Of a stretch of DNA of 64,000 bases, positions 9,394 to 18,485 are shown in pieces (within the stretch, counting starts at the first letter, position 1; every line of letters starts with the position of its first letter). The notes below the pieces were generated by a model that saw nothing but the letters and a program-made list of their open reading frames with translations, was not told the origin of the DNA and ran no database searches. The position numbers were made by a program, and so were the translations under genes. This DNA comes from Ralstonia sp. 25mfcol4.1 (GTDB lineage: Bacteria; Pseudomonadota; Gammaproteobacteria; Burkholderiales; Burkholderiaceae), in assembly GCF_900104095.1 (NCBI RefSeq), contig NZ_FNJO01000005.1:310001-374000 (forward strand), in the 5' to 3' direction.

Positions 9394-10266
9394 CTATCGC
9401 ATGGCTGCCGCCATGGTCGCGCCCAGCTCCGCTGGCGATGCGGCCACGTGAATCCCGGCCTCTTGCATGGCGTCGATCTTTGCCGCCGCCGTGCCCTTGC
9501 CGCCCGGGATGATGGCGCCGCCATGCCCCATGCGGCGTCCCGCCGGCGCCGTGGCGCCCGCGATATAGCCCACCACGGGTTTGCGCGGGCGGGCATCGCG
9601 CAGGAAGCTGGCCGCGTCTTCTTCCGAGGATCCGCCGATCTCGCCGATCATGATGATGCCTTCGGTCTGCGGGTCGGCCAGGAACATCTCCAGGCAGTCG
9701 ATGAAGTCCGTACCGTTGACCGGATCGCCGCCAATGCCGACGCAGGTCGATTGCCCGAGCCCGGCCGCCGTGGTCTGCGCCACGGCCTCGTAGGTCAGCG
9801 TCCCCGAGCGTGACACCACGCCGATCCTGCCCGGCGTATGGATGTGCCCCGGCATGATGCCGATCTTGCACTGCCCCGGCGTGATCACGCCCGGGCAGTT
9901 CGGCCCGATCAGGCGGCTGGCGGAACCTGACAAGGCCCGCTTGACCCGCACCATATCCATCACGGGAATGCCTTCGGTGATGCAGACGATCAGCGCAATG
10001 CCGGCATCGACCGCCTCCAGGATGGCATCGGCGGCAAAGGGCGGCGGCACGTAGATGACCGACGCATCGGCGCCGGTAGCGTCGGCCGCCGCAGCCACGG
10101 TGTCGAAGACCGGCAGCCCCAGGTGCGACGCGCCGCCCTTGCCGGGCGTGACGCCGCCGACCACCTTCGTGCCGTACGCCAGCGCCTGTTCCGAGTGGAA
10201 CGTGCCTTGCGCGCCCGTAAAGCCCTGGCAGATGACGCGCGTGTTCTGATGGATCAGGACAGCCAT
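9394..10266 (-). CDS. sucD: Succinyl-CoA synthetase alpha subunit (SucD-like, oxalate-island paralogue)
   Basis: The 290-residue protein closely matches SucD. It has the CoA-binding Rossmann region ([19 protein letters not shown]), the CoA/phosphate loops [11 protein letters not shown] and [11 protein letters not shown], and the phospho-His in RRMGHGGAI (His248, matching the E. coli catalytic His). The start at 10266 aligns with known SucD. It lies 1 bp after the beta-subunit stop and is divergent from the CoA-transferase gene at 11906. Probable reaction: succinate + CoA + NTP to succinyl-CoA. The regulon setting suggests supply of succinyl-CoA for oxalate activation. Malate-CoA ligase is an alternative assignment. 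Confidence 0.9.
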   Translation of the reverse strand: MAVLIHQNTRVICQGFTGAQGTFHSEQALAYGTKVVGGVTPGKGGASHLGLPVFDTVAAAADATGADASVIYVPPPFAADAILEAVDAGIALIVCITEGIPVMDMVRVKRALSGSASRLIGPNCPGVITPGQCKIGIMPGHIHTPGRIGVVSRSGTLTYEAVAQTTAAGLGQSTCVGIGGDPVNGTDFIDCLEMFLADPQTEGIIMIGEIGGSSEEDAASFLRDARPRKPVVGYIAGATAPAGRRMGHGGAIIPGGKGTAAAKIDAMQEAGIHVAASPAELGATMAAAMR

Positions 10267-10267
10267 G

Positions 10268-11491
10268 TCACTGTTCTCCGTGTTTCCGGGCGGCGCGCAC
10301 GGCGGCCACCACCTTCTCGGCCGCGTCGGCAAGATGGCTGGCGGCCATGATCGGCAGGCCCGAATCGCGCAGGATCTGCCGGCCCCGTTCGACGTTGGTG
10401 CCTTCCAGCCGCACCACCAGCGGCACGGTCAGGTCGAGGTCGTGCGCGGCGGCCACCACACCTTCGGCCATCATGTCGCAGCGCATGATGCCGCCGAAGA
10501 TGTTCACCAGGATGCCTTCGACCCTCGGATCGGCCAGGATCAGCCGGAACGCAGTGGTCACGTGTTCGGGGGTGGCGATTCCGCCCACGTCGAGGAAGCT
10601 GGCCGGCTCGGCGCCATGGCGCTTGATGATATCCATGGTGGCCATCGCCAGGCCCGCGCCATTCACCATGCAGCCGATATTGCCGCCCAGCCGCACGTAG
10701 TGCAGCCCGTGGCGCGCGGCCTCGGCTTCGGCCGGGTCTTCCTCGCTCTCGTCGCGCATGGCCTCGATCTCTGGATGGCGGAAGAGGGCGTTATCGTCGA
10801 ACTCGAATCTGGCGTCGAGCGCCAGCACGTCGCCGTCGCCGGTGATCGCCAGCGGATTGATCTCGACGATCGATGCATCGAGATCGGTGAACGCGCGGTA
10901 GACAGCGAGGATGCACCGCACAGCCGCACCCGCCTGCCTGCCCGACAGTCCCAGGCCGCTGGCTACCCGGCGGGCATGAAACGGCTGGATGCCGCTGGCT
11001 GGATCGATCGCCACCTTCAGGATGTTCTCGGGCGTTAGGGTGGCGACGGCCTCGATGTCCATGCCACCCTCGGCGGACGCGACGATGGTGATGCGCGACG
11101 TGGCGCGGTCGATCAGGATGCCCAGGTATAGCTCGCGCGCGATGTCGCAGCCTTTTTCGATGTAGAGGCGCCGCACCGTTCGGCCAGCCGGGCCGGTCCG
11201 GCTGGTGACCAGCGTCTTCCCCAGCATCTGCAAAGCGGTCGCGTGCACATCGTCGATCGACGTCACGACGCGCACGCCGCTCTTGCCCGAGCCATCGCCG
11301 GCGGATTGTTCGATGAAATGCCCGGCACCGCAGCCGCCCGCGTGGATCTGCGATTTCACCAGCCAGAGCGGACCGCCCAGCTTGCGGGCGGCATGGGCGG
11401 CTTCGTCTGGCGTAAAGGCCACGCAGCCCTGCGGCACGGGAACGTCATAGCGCCGAAGCAACTCCTTGGCCTGATGTTCGTGAATGTTCAA
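10268..11491 (-). CDS. sucC: Succinyl-CoA synthetase beta subunit (SucC-like, altered nucleotide loop)
   Basis: About 407 residues, start TTG at 11491 directly behind AGGAGGAGA. An ATP-grasp domain (residues 1-240) is followed by the ligase domain with [23 protein letters not shown] and [11 protein letters not shown]. The usual HAGGRGK loop reads [10 protein letters not shown]..., so the Arg at position 54 (E. coli numbering) is Cys. The loop is about ten residues longer than in E. coli, recalling alpha-proteobacterial SucC. It forms an operon with sucD, has an oxalate-regulon site 72 bp upstream, and is divergent from the CoA-transferase/acyl-CoA synthetase operon. It is likely an oxalate-specific second copy, not the TCA-cycle enzyme, because no other TCA genes are nearby. 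Confidence 0.88.
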   Translation of the reverse strand: MNIHEHQAKELLRRYDVPVPQGCVAFTPDEAAHAARKLGGPLWLVKSQIHAGGCGAGHFIEQSAGDGSGKSGVRVVTSIDDVHATALQMLGKTLVTSRTGPAGRTVRRLYIEKGCDIARELYLGILIDRATSRITIVASAEGGMDIEAVATLTPENILKVAIDPASGIQPFHARRVASGLGLSGRQAGAAVRCILAVYRAFTDLDASIVEINPLAITGDGDVLALDARFEFDDNALFRHPEIEAMRDESEEDPAEAEAARHGLHYVRLGGNIGCMVNGAGLAMATMDIIKRHGAEPASFLDVGGIATPEHVTTAFRLILADPRVEGILVNIFGGIMRCDMMAEGVVAAAHDLDLTVPLVVRLEGTNVERGRQILRDSGLPIMAASHLADAAEKVVAAVRAARKHGEQ

Positions 11492-11562
11492 CGTGTCTCC
11501 TCCTATGGGGCGCACGACGGCGCCGGCGGTGTCCGCTCTATATTTATTTCAGCCTAAAATAT

Positions 11563-11578
11563 GGTATGTAATATATCA
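11563..11578 (-). promoter_or_regulatory. Oxalate-regulon operator, copy 5 (sucCD side)
   Basis: On the minus strand this reads TGATATATTACATACC, one mismatch from the motif. It lies 72 bp before the sucC start, in the divergent interval with the gene at 11906. The rest of that interval (11579-11783) shows nothing I can call. Confidence 0.7.
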
Positions 11579-11783
11579 ATATAATCAAGCGGGAAGTGGA
11601 TGAAATGCCTCACGAAACCACTTTGGTCAGTGAATACCGGCGCTGACAAGGGCATGGCATAAATCCGCCAATATTGATGGCGATACGTTGTAAATGCAGG
11701 GATTACGCTTAGATTCAGAAGGCATTTGCTGCGACGCAGAAGCAAAAGTTAAACCTCGTGCGCCTTTTTCTCTTGTTGTGCGC

Positions 11784-11799
11784 TGATATATCACATACG
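11784..11799 (+). promoter_or_regulatory. Oxalate-regulon operator, copy 6 (CoA-transferase side)
   Basis: TGATATATCACATACG, one mismatch from the consensus, with a perfect inner palindrome. It lies 106 bp before the start at 11906, so each side of the divergent promoter region has its own copy. Confidence 0.78.
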
Positions 11800-11905
11800 G
11801 TGTTTAGCAAGATCGACGACGCGGCGCGTGTGCGATATCCCTCGCACAAGCCAAGGCCGGTCGCGGAGACATTGCCTTCACGAGAATCCTCAAGGAGACA
11901 ACGCC

Positions 11906-13138
11906 ATGAACAACAAGGCTCTGGAAGGGGTCCGCATTCTGGACATGACCCATGTGCAGGCCGGCCCGTCGGCCACGCAGCTGATGGCCTGGCTGGGCGC
12001 GGATGTGATCAAGGTGGAACTGCCCGGCCGTGGCGACATCACGCGCAGCCAGCTGCGCGATGTGCCGAACGCGGACAGCCTCTACTTCACCATGCTGAAC
12101 TCGAACAAGCGCAGCCTGACCCTCAATATGAAGACGCCCGAGGGCAAGGCCTTGCTGGAGGAGCTGGTGCAACGCTGCGACGTGCTGGTCGAGAATTTCG
12201 GGCCGGGCGTGCTGGACCGCGCCGGCTTCGGGTGGGACCGCCTGCGGACGCTGAATCCGCGCCTGATCTACGCGTCGATCAAGGGCTTTGGCCCTGGCCC
12301 GTACGTCGACTGCAAGGCGTATGAGAACGTGGCCCAGTGCATGGGCGGGGCGGCCAGCACCACCGGCGAGGAAGACGGTGTGCCCACCGTGACCGGCGCC
12401 CAGATCGGCGATTCCGGCACGGGCGTGCATTGCGTGGTGGGCATCCTTGCCGCGCTGCTGCATCGCGAGAAGTCGGGCCGTGGCCAGCGCGTGGAAGTGG
12501 CCATGCAGGATTCGGTGCTGAACCTGTGCCGCGTGAAGCTGCGCGACCAGCAGCGCCTGGCGGCTGGCCCGCTCAAGGAATATCCGAACCGGGAATTCGG
12601 CGATGTCGTGCCGCGTGCCGGGAACGCGTCGGGCGGCGGCCAGCCCGGTGCCGCGCTGCGCTGTGCGCCGGGCGGGGCCAACGATTACGTGTACGTGATC
12701 ATCCAGCCGCAGGGGTGGGAGCCGCTGATGCGCCTGTGCGGCCGCGAGGACCTGATCACGCATCCGAACTTCGCCACTCCCGAGGCGCGGCTGAAAATCC
12801 TGGGCGAATGCTTCGGCGTCGTCGAGAAATGGACCAAGACCCGGACGAAGTTTGAAGTCATGGCAGCCCTGAACGAAGTGGACGTGCCGTGCGGCCCGAT
12901 CCTGTCGATGAAGGACCTGATCGAGGATGGCTCGCTGTACGACCGTGGCTACCTGGTGGAGCTGGATCACCCGCAGCGCGGCAAGTACGTTCAGCTGGGC
13001 TGCCCGATCACGCTGTCCGATTCGCCGGTGGAAGTCGAACGCTCGCCGCTGCTGGGCGAACACACCGACGAGGTGCTTGAATGGCTGGGCCGCACCCCGG
13101 CGCAGATTGCCGCGCTCAAGGCGGCCGGAGCGGTCTAG
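11906..13138 (+). CDS. CaiB/BaiF (class III) CoA-transferase, formyl-CoA:oxalate CoA-transferase-like, paralogue 2
   Basis: A 410-residue near-duplicate of the protein at 3129. The start at 11906 follows AAGGAGACAACGCC, and the paralogues align from there. Visible motifs are [14 protein letters not shown], the catalytic Asp169 in [23 protein letters not shown] and the loop [16 protein letters not shown]. Like paralogue 1 it lacks the Trp after the glycine loop. It is followed by the NDP-forming acyl-CoA synthetase gene with a 135-bp gap and is divergent from sucCD. These neighbours suggest that this type of transferase may take CoA from succinyl-CoA or another acyl-CoA rather than only formyl-CoA. 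That is an inference from context. Confidence 0.9.
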   Translation: MNNKALEGVRILDMTHVQAGPSATQLMAWLGADVIKVELPGRGDITRSQLRDVPNADSLYFTMLNSNKRSLTLNMKTPEGKALLEELVQRCDVLVENFGPGVLDRAGFGWDRLRTLNPRLIYASIKGFGPGPYVDCKAYENVAQCMGGAASTTGEEDGVPTVTGAQIGDSGTGVHCVVGILAALLHREKSGRGQRVEVAMQDSVLNLCRVKLRDQQRLAAGPLKEYPNREFGDVVPRAGNASGGGQPGAALRCAPGGANDYVYVIIQPQGWEPLMRLCGREDLITHPNFATPEARLKILGECFGVVEKWTKTRTKFEVMAALNEVDVPCGPILSMKDLIEDGSLYDRGYLVELDHPQRGKYVQLGCPITLSDSPVEVERSPLLGEHTDEVLEWLGRTPAQIAALKAAGAV

Positions 13139-13273
13139 CACCAGCCCCGCACCTTTCCTGAAAGTTTCTCCAGTGCAGTCCGCATGCCGCCTGCGTCAAC
13201 CGACGCCGGGCGGCTGCCCCTTTGTACGCCTCAATATTGGCGGGGATCCCGCCAGAACAGATGGAGACCTGAC

Positions 13274-15403
13274 ATGGCACATGACAAGGACGCGGTACGC
13301 AAGATCCTCGCGACGGTCAAGGAAGAAGGCCGCGATGCATTGACCGCCCCCGAGGGCAAGCTGGTTTGCGATGCCTACGGCATAGCGGTGCCGGGCGAGG
13401 GCGTGGCCAGATCGCCGACGGGTGCCGTCGAGTTGGCCAGCAAGATGGGCTTTCCGGTCGTGCTCAAGATCGTTTCGCCCGACATCCTGCACAAGACCGA
13501 GGCCGGCGGCGTGCTGGTGGGCCTGAAGTCGGCGGCGGAAGTGGAGCAGGGCTACCTGAAGATCATCGAGAACGCGAAGGCGTACAAGGCCGATGCCAAC
13601 ATCGTCGGCGTGCAGGTGCAGCAGATGATAGCCGGCGGGCAGGAAGTGATCATCGGGGCCGTCACCGATCCGTCGTTCGGCAAGCTGGTGGCGTTCGGGC
13701 TGGGCGGCGTGCTTGTGGAAGTGCTCAAGGACGTCACGTTCCGCATGGCGCCGGCTTCGTACGACGACGGGTTGTCGATGCTCGATGGCATCGCGGCCGC
13801 CGAGGTGCTCAAGGGCGTGCGCGGCGCCGAGCCGGCCAATCGCGAGGCGTTGGCGAGCATGATCCAGCGGGTGTCGGAACTGGTCAGCGACTTCCCGGAA
13901 ATCTCCGAACTCGACCTGAACCCGGTGTTCGCCAGCGCGAACGGCGCCGTCGCCGCCGACGTGCGCATCGTGGTCGACCACGCGCCGCCGGCGGAAAAAT
14001 ATCGCCCGAGCCAGGAAGAGATCGTGCGCCAGATGAACCGCATCATGAAGCCCGATACCGTGGCCGTGATCGGCGCATCGGCCGAGGACGGGAAAATTGG
14101 CAATTCGGTGATGAAGAACCTGATCAACGGCGGCTACCAGGGCACGATCTATCCGATCCACCCCAAGGCCGACCAGATCATGGGCATGAAGGCCTGCAAG
14201 AGCGTGCTCGATGTGCCGGGCGACATCGACGTGGCCGTGTTCGCGATTCCCGCCAGGTTCGTGGCGCAGGCGCTGGAAGAGGTCGGCAGGAAGGGCATTC
14301 CGGGTGCCGTGCTGATTCCGTCAGGCTTTGCCGAGACCGGCAATGTGGAAGGCCAGGAAGAGATCGTGGCCATCGCGCGCAAGTACAACGTCCGGCTGAT
14401 GGGGCCAAATATTTACGGTTTCTACTACACGCCGAAGAACCTCTGCGCCACGTTCTGTACGCCGTACGACGTCAAGGGCAAGGCGGCGCTGTCGTCGCAG
14501 TCGGGTGGCATCGGCATGGCCATCATTGGTTTCTCGCGATCGGCCAGGATGGGGGTGTCGGCCATCGTGGGTCTGGGCAACAAATCGGATATCGACGAAG
14601 ACGATCTGCTGACGTTTTTCGAGCAGGACGACAATACCGAGATCATCGCCCAGCACTGCGAAGACCTGAAGGATGGCCGTGCGTTTGCCGAAGCGGCCGC
14701 GCGCGTATCGAAACAGAAGCCGGTGGTGGTGCTCAAGGCCGGCCGTACCAGCATGGGCGCCCGGGCCGCCAGCTCGCACACGGGCGCGCTGGCCGGCAAC
14801 GACAAGATCTACGAGGACGTGTTCAGGCAGGCCGGCGTGATACGCGCCCGCTCGCTGCGCGACCTGCTCGAATTCGCGCGGGGCATTCCCAAGCTGCCGA
14901 CGCCGAAGGGCGAGAACGTGGTGATCATCACCGGCGCGGGCGGCTCGGGCGTGCTGCTGTCCGATGCCTGCGTGGACAACGGCCTGTCGCTGATGAGCAT
15001 GCCCGACGATCTGGACGCGGCGTTCCGCAAGTTCATTCCGCCGTTCGGCGCGGCCGGCAACCCGGTGGACATCACGGGTGGCGAACCGCCGTCGACCTAC
15101 AGGAACACCATCCGGCTGGGCCTGGAAGACCCGCGCATCCACGCGATCATCCTGGGCTACTGGCACACCATCATCACGCCGCCGATGGTGTTCGCGAAGC
15201 TCGTGGTCGAGGTCAAGGAGGAGATGAAGGCGCTGGGGATCGAAAAGCCGATCGTGGCGTCGCTGGCCGGCGACGTGCAGGTGGAGGAAGCCGCCGAATA
15301 CCTGTACGAGCATGGCGTGCCGGCCTACGCCTATTCGACCGAAATCCCGGTGGCAGTGCTGGGCGCCAAGTACCAGTGGGCGCGCGGGGCAGGCAGGATC
15401 TGA
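13274..15403 (+). CDS. NDP-forming acyl-CoA synthetase with ATP-grasp domain first
   Basis: The 709-residue protein belongs to the acetate-CoA ligase (ADP-forming) superfamily. Domain order is ATP-grasp (about 1-235, with KIVSPDILHKTEAGGV), CoA-binding Rossmann (about 255-380, VAVIGASAEDGKIGNSV), then the two ligase domains, with the phospho-His in ASSHTGALAGND (His502). Single-chain relatives such as E. coli PatZ start with the CoA-binding domain, so this is a permuted order. The start at 13274 follows GGAGACCTGAC. Substrate unknown; acetate, formate, oxalate or glycolate are candidates given the operon. It is last in the operon, with a strong terminator behind it. Confidence 0.85.
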   Translation: MAHDKDAVRKILATVKEEGRDALTAPEGKLVCDAYGIAVPGEGVARSPTGAVELASKMGFPVVLKIVSPDILHKTEAGGVLVGLKSAAEVEQGYLKIIENAKAYKADANIVGVQVQQMIAGGQEVIIGAVTDPSFGKLVAFGLGGVLVEVLKDVTFRMAPASYDDGLSMLDGIAAAEVLKGVRGAEPANREALASMIQRVSELVSDFPEISELDLNPVFASANGAVAADVRIVVDHAPPAEKYRPSQEEIVRQMNRIMKPDTVAVIGASAEDGKIGNSVMKNLINGGYQGTIYPIHPKADQIMGMKACKSVLDVPGDIDVAVFAIPARFVAQALEEVGRKGIPGAVLIPSGFAETGNVEGQEEIVAIARKYNVRLMGPNIYGFYYTPKNLCATFCTPYDVKGKAALSSQSGGIGMAIIGFSRSARMGVSAIVGLGNKSDIDEDDLLTFFEQDDNTEIIAQHCEDLKDGRAFAEAAARVSKQKPVVVLKAGRTSMGARAASSHTGALAGNDKIYEDVFRQAGVIRARSLRDLLEFARGIPKLPTPKGENVVIITGAGGSGVLLSDACVDNGLSLMSMPDDLDAAFRKFIPPFGAAGNPVDITGGEPPSTYRNTIRLGLEDPRIHAIILGYWHTIITPPMVFAKLVVEVKEEMKALGIEKPIVASLAGDVQVEEAAEYLYEHGVPAYAYSTEIPVAVLGAKYQWARGAGRI

Positions 15404-15437
15404 GATCGTTATCTGCGCAGGACATCGTAGAAACGCC

Positions 15438-15460
15438 AAGGGCCCCGTGACGGGGCCCTT
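15438..15460. terminator. Bidirectional hairpin terminator
   Basis: A perfect 10-bp stem (AAGGGCCCCG and CGGGGCCCTT) around TGA, between convergent genes ending at 15403 (+) and 15485 (-). It probably serves both. Confidence 0.8.
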
Positions 15461-15484
15461 GTTGCGCTGGCGGTGCCGCGGAAC

Positions 15485-15802
15485 TTAGTTCGCGCCGGCG
15501 CCGGCCATGGCGCGCAGGTATTCGTTCTTCTTGTCGAAGATCAGCTGGCTCAGGAACGGCGCGTCGTACGCGTTCAGCAGGTGGGCATGGTACTGCTCGA
15601 TATAGCGCGTGACGCGCATCTTTTCGCAGTCGATGCCGCACAGCCATTCGAACATGGGGGCGTCCCAGCGGAAGCGCAGGCCCAGTTCGGTGAACGCGGC
15701 GTTGTAGGCGGCCAGCTGGATCTCACGATCAAGGTGGCGCATCTCGCTGACGGCCGTCGGCATTGCAACGGTGGCGGGCGCGTCGGATTGGAGGTGGTTC
15801 AT
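15485..15802 (-). CDS. Small conserved-looking protein of unknown function (105 aa)
   Basis: I do not recognise the family. The start at 15802 follows a good SD (AGGAGACGATC). The protein has no signal peptide or membrane segment and is probably helical. Its middle is rich in aromatic and charged residues (RFRWDAPMFEWLCGIDCEK, YIEQYHAHLLNAYD), with two Cys and two His close together. It lies between the acyl-CoA synthetase and the LysR gene, on the opposite strand to the oxalate operon. Codon use looks like the neighbours. It may be a small regulatory or enzyme-associated protein, but nothing decides this. Confidence 0.7.
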   Translation of the reverse strand: MNHLQSDAPATVAMPTAVSEMRHLDREIQLAAYNAAFTELGLRFRWDAPMFEWLCGIDCEKMRVTRYIEQYHAHLLNAYDAPFLSQLIFDKKNEYLRAMAGAGAN

Positions 15803-15931
15803 GATCGTCTCCTGTGGTTGCACACGTCTGTACGGCAGCGTGTGATGTCCGAAGCTTAGACAGCAGGAACGATTTACGATAATTAAAGTTTCATCGAAAA
15901 ACCATAAGTCATCGCTTATGCAAGAGATGAC

Positions 15932-16876
15932 TTACCCGTGATGGGGCCGGATCAGGCCTTCCACGCCCGTGATCTGCTGGATCAGCGTGTGGCCTTCCTC
16001 CATCAGGAACTGCTTGAACGCCAGCGCCACCGGGGGCAGGCGCTTGTTTTTGCGATGGACCACATACCAGTTCAGCATCACCGGAAAGCCTTCGATATCG
16101 AGCACGGCCAGCTTGCCGGTCTGCAGTTCCAGGCCGACGGTATGGGCAGACAGGAAGGCGATGCCCATGTTGGCGATCACGGCCTGCTTGATGGTCTCGG
16201 TGCTCTTGATCTCCATCGCGATGCGCAGGTTCGAAAGCCGGCCGGCAAAACCTTCCTGCATCGAATTCCACGTGTCCGACCCTTTTTCGCGCGAGACGAA
16301 GGCTTCCTCTGTCAAGCCCGCCAGCGGGATACGTCGCTGGCCCACCAGCGGGTGGTTGGGCGCGGCGACGATGACGTACGGGTGCGGGGCGAACGGCTCG
16401 GCAATGGTGTCCATGCCCTCGGGAGGGCGTACCATGACCGCCAGATCGGTCAGGTTGCCGCTCAGCTGGTGCAGCAGTTCCTCGCGGTTGTGCACCGCAA
16501 GATTCAATGTCACCGATTCATGCCGGTTCATGAATTCCGCCAGCAGGCGAGGGAAGAAATAGTCGCCCGCACTGATCACGGCGACGTTGAGCCGGCCCCC
16601 GGATATACCCTTAAGCTGCGCCATCGCGTCTTCCGCTTCCCGGAATTGCTGAATGATGCTGCGGCTGTAGTGAAGCATCTCCGTGCCGGCCGGCGTCAGG
16701 TAGATGCGCTTGCCAAGCTGCTCGAACAGGGGCAGGCCGACATGCAGTTCCAGCTGCCGAACCTGTGTAGAAACAGCAGGTTGCGTGAGGTGCAGCTCCT
16801 CGGCCGCGCGTGAAAAGCTCAGGTGGCGGGCCACCGTTTCGAAGACTTTCAGCTGGCGCAGCGTCGCATTCTTCAT
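15932..16876 (-). CDS. LysR-family regulator, CbbR-like
   Basis: A 314-residue LysR protein. The N-terminal HTH (LRQLKVFETVARHLSFSRAAEELHLTQPAVSTQVRQL, residues 6-42, quoted in part: FSRAAEELHLTQPAVS) is followed by a substrate-binding domain. The overall sequence resembles CbbR, which controls CO2-fixation genes in autotrophs. It diverges from the OFA transporter gene at 17089. The shared interval contains an AT-rich stretch with TGATC repeats (16902-16918), suited to LysR binding. I infer that it controls that transporter and itself. Regulation of carbon assimilation from oxalate or formate is possible but unproven. Confidence 0.92.
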   Translation of the reverse strand: MKNATLRQLKVFETVARHLSFSRAAEELHLTQPAVSTQVRQLELHVGLPLFEQLGKRIYLTPAGTEMLHYSRSIIQQFREAEDAMAQLKGISGGRLNVAVISAGDYFFPRLLAEFMNRHESVTLNLAVHNREELLHQLSGNLTDLAVMVRPPEGMDTIAEPFAPHPYVIVAAPNHPLVGQRRIPLAGLTEEAFVSREKGSDTWNSMQEGFAGRLSNLRIAMEIKSTETIKQAVIANMGIAFLSAHTVGLELQTGKLAVLDIEGFPVMLNWYVVHRKNKRLPPVALAFKQFLMEEGHTLIQQITGVEGLIRPHHG

Positions 16877-17088
16877 TGCACGATTTCCTGCAATCTATAA
16901 ATGATCGTCAATGATCATAATAAAAAACTTTATGCTGTGCTGATCTAAGTTTGAAGTAGCATCAATCCACGAATCACGTGCCGCAATGTCAGGCGCGCTC
17001 ATTCAGTAGTGAAAGCGGGCATCCCCCAAGGCCAAGCCCACCACGCGCGCCGCAGAGCGCGCATGACACTAATGCAAGGAGACACGAC
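16877..17088. promoter_or_regulatory. Divergent LysR/OFA promoter region
   Basis: An AT-rich core (about 16895-16935) contains ATGATCGTCA followed by ATGATCAT, giving repeated TGATC half-sites. The second is an 8-bp palindrome (16911-16918). None of the oxalate-regulon motif is present. This fits control by the adjacent LysR protein. Confidence 0.5.
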
Positions 17089-18438
17089 ATGGCGCACATC
17101 AATGCGGCAGGCCCCGCCATGGGCAATGCAAATGGAGGCTTCCTCCGCAATCGCTGGTTCCAGCTATTCATCGGTGTACTTTGTATGGGTTTGGTGGCGA
17201 ACCTCCAGTATGGCTGGACGCTGTTCGTTACGCCCATGAACGCCAAGCACCATTGGGGCGACTCTGCGATCCAGGTCGCCTTTTCCATTTTTATCGTCAC
17301 GGAAACCTGGCTCGTGCCGCTCGAAGGCTGGCTCGTGGACAAGTTCGGCCCGCGTCCGGTGGTGGCCGGGGGCGCCATTTGCGCCGGCCTGGCGTGGGTG
17401 ATGAATTCCTATGCCACGTCGCTGCCGATGCTTTATACGGCAGCGGTGATCGCTGGTATCGGCGCGGGTGGCGTCTATGGCACCTGCGTGGGTAACGCGC
17501 TGAAGTGGTTCCCGGACAAGCGCGGCCTGGCCGCCGGCCTGACCGCCGCCGGATTTGGCGCGGGTTCGGCGCTGACGGTGATTCCCATCGCCAACATGAT
17601 CCAGAAGTCAGGCTATGAACATGCGTTCTTCACGTTCGGCATCATCCAGGGCGTGCTGATCTTCGTCATGGCGCTGCTGCTGGTGAAGCCGCAGCCGCCC
17701 AAGGGACTGGTGGCCAACAAGAAGATCCTGACCAACCCGGTGGAATTCACGCCTGGCCAGATGGTGCGCACGCCGGTGTTCTGGGTGATCTACATCTCGT
17801 TCGTGGCCGTGGCGGCCGGCGGCATCATGGCCACCGCGCAGCTGGGCCCCATTGCCAAGGACTTCGGTTTTGCGTCGATGCCGGTGACGATGCTTGGCAT
17901 GACGCTGCCGCTGCTGACGATGACGCTGTCGATCGACAACCTGTGCAACGGGCTGACACGTCCGCTGTGCGGCTTCGTTTCGGACCGCATCGGTCGGGAA
18001 AATACGATGTTCCTGATCTTCATCGGCGAAGGCCTGTCGCTGATCGGCCTGCTGGAATTCGGCCACGACCCGTACATGTTCATGCTGTTCGCCGCGCTGA
18101 CGTTCCTGTTCTGGGGCGAGATCTTCTCGATCTTCCCGGCGCTGTGTGCCGATACCTTCGGCAGCAAGTTCGCCGCGGCCAACGCCGGCACGCTCTATAC
18201 GGCCAAGGGCACGGCCGCGCTGCTGGTGCCGGTGGCATCGGTGCTGTCGCATACCGGCGGCTGGAACCTGGTGTTTGCCGTGGCGGCCGTGATGACGGTG
18301 GCGGCGGGGCTGGCGGCGAAGTTCGTGCTGCAGCCGATGCGCCGACGCTTTATCACCGGCCATGCCGAGGCACAGCCAGCCCCCGTCAGCGACAGCGGTA
18401 CCTATATGGCAGGTTTCTCCACTGGCAAGGGTGAATAA
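17089..18438 (+). CDS. OFA-family (oxalate/formate antiporter) major facilitator transporter 1
   Basis: About 449 residues with 12 predicted membrane helices. ATG at 17089 follows AAGGAGACACGAC. It is clearly related to OxlT-like carriers. FA-family marks include NLQYGWTLFVTPM in helix 1, the loop DKFGPRPVV between helices 2 and 3, and the TCVGNALKWFPDKRGLAAGL segment. Likely role: exchange of oxalate for formate or uptake of a related dicarboxylate across the inner membrane. It is divergent from a CbbR-like gene and followed 47 bp later by another LysR gene. It has no oxalate-regulon motif upstream, unlike the two other OFA genes in the window. It could serve a different substrate or condition. 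Confidence 0.93.
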   Translation: MAHINAAGPAMGNANGGFLRNRWFQLFIGVLCMGLVANLQYGWTLFVTPMNAKHHWGDSAIQVAFSIFIVTETWLVPLEGWLVDKFGPRPVVAGGAICAGLAWVMNSYATSLPMLYTAAVIAGIGAGGVYGTCVGNALKWFPDKRGLAAGLTAAGFGAGSALTVIPIANMIQKSGYEHAFFTFGIIQGVLIFVMALLLVKPQPPKGLVANKKILTNPVEFTPGQMVRTPVFWVIYISFVAVAAGGIMATAQLGPIAKDFGFASMPVTMLGMTLPLLTMTLSIDNLCNGLTRPLCGFVSDRIGRENTMFLIFIGEGLSLIGLLEFGHDPYMFMLFAALTFLFWGEIFSIFPALCADTFGSKFAAANAGTLYTAKGTAALLVPVASVLSHTGGWNLVFAVAAVMTVAAGLAAKFVLQPMRRRFITGHAEAQPAPVSDSGTYMAGFSTGKGE

Positions 18439-18485
18439 TCCTGGCCCCCAACCCCGGCAGTACCCAGCAAGGAAGGAGCGGCACC

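Noticed and set aside
13366-15450. Overlapping plus-strand open frame in the acyl-CoA synthetase region
   Set aside because: Gly/Arg-rich composition with no motifs. The frame from 13274 gives all expected domains.
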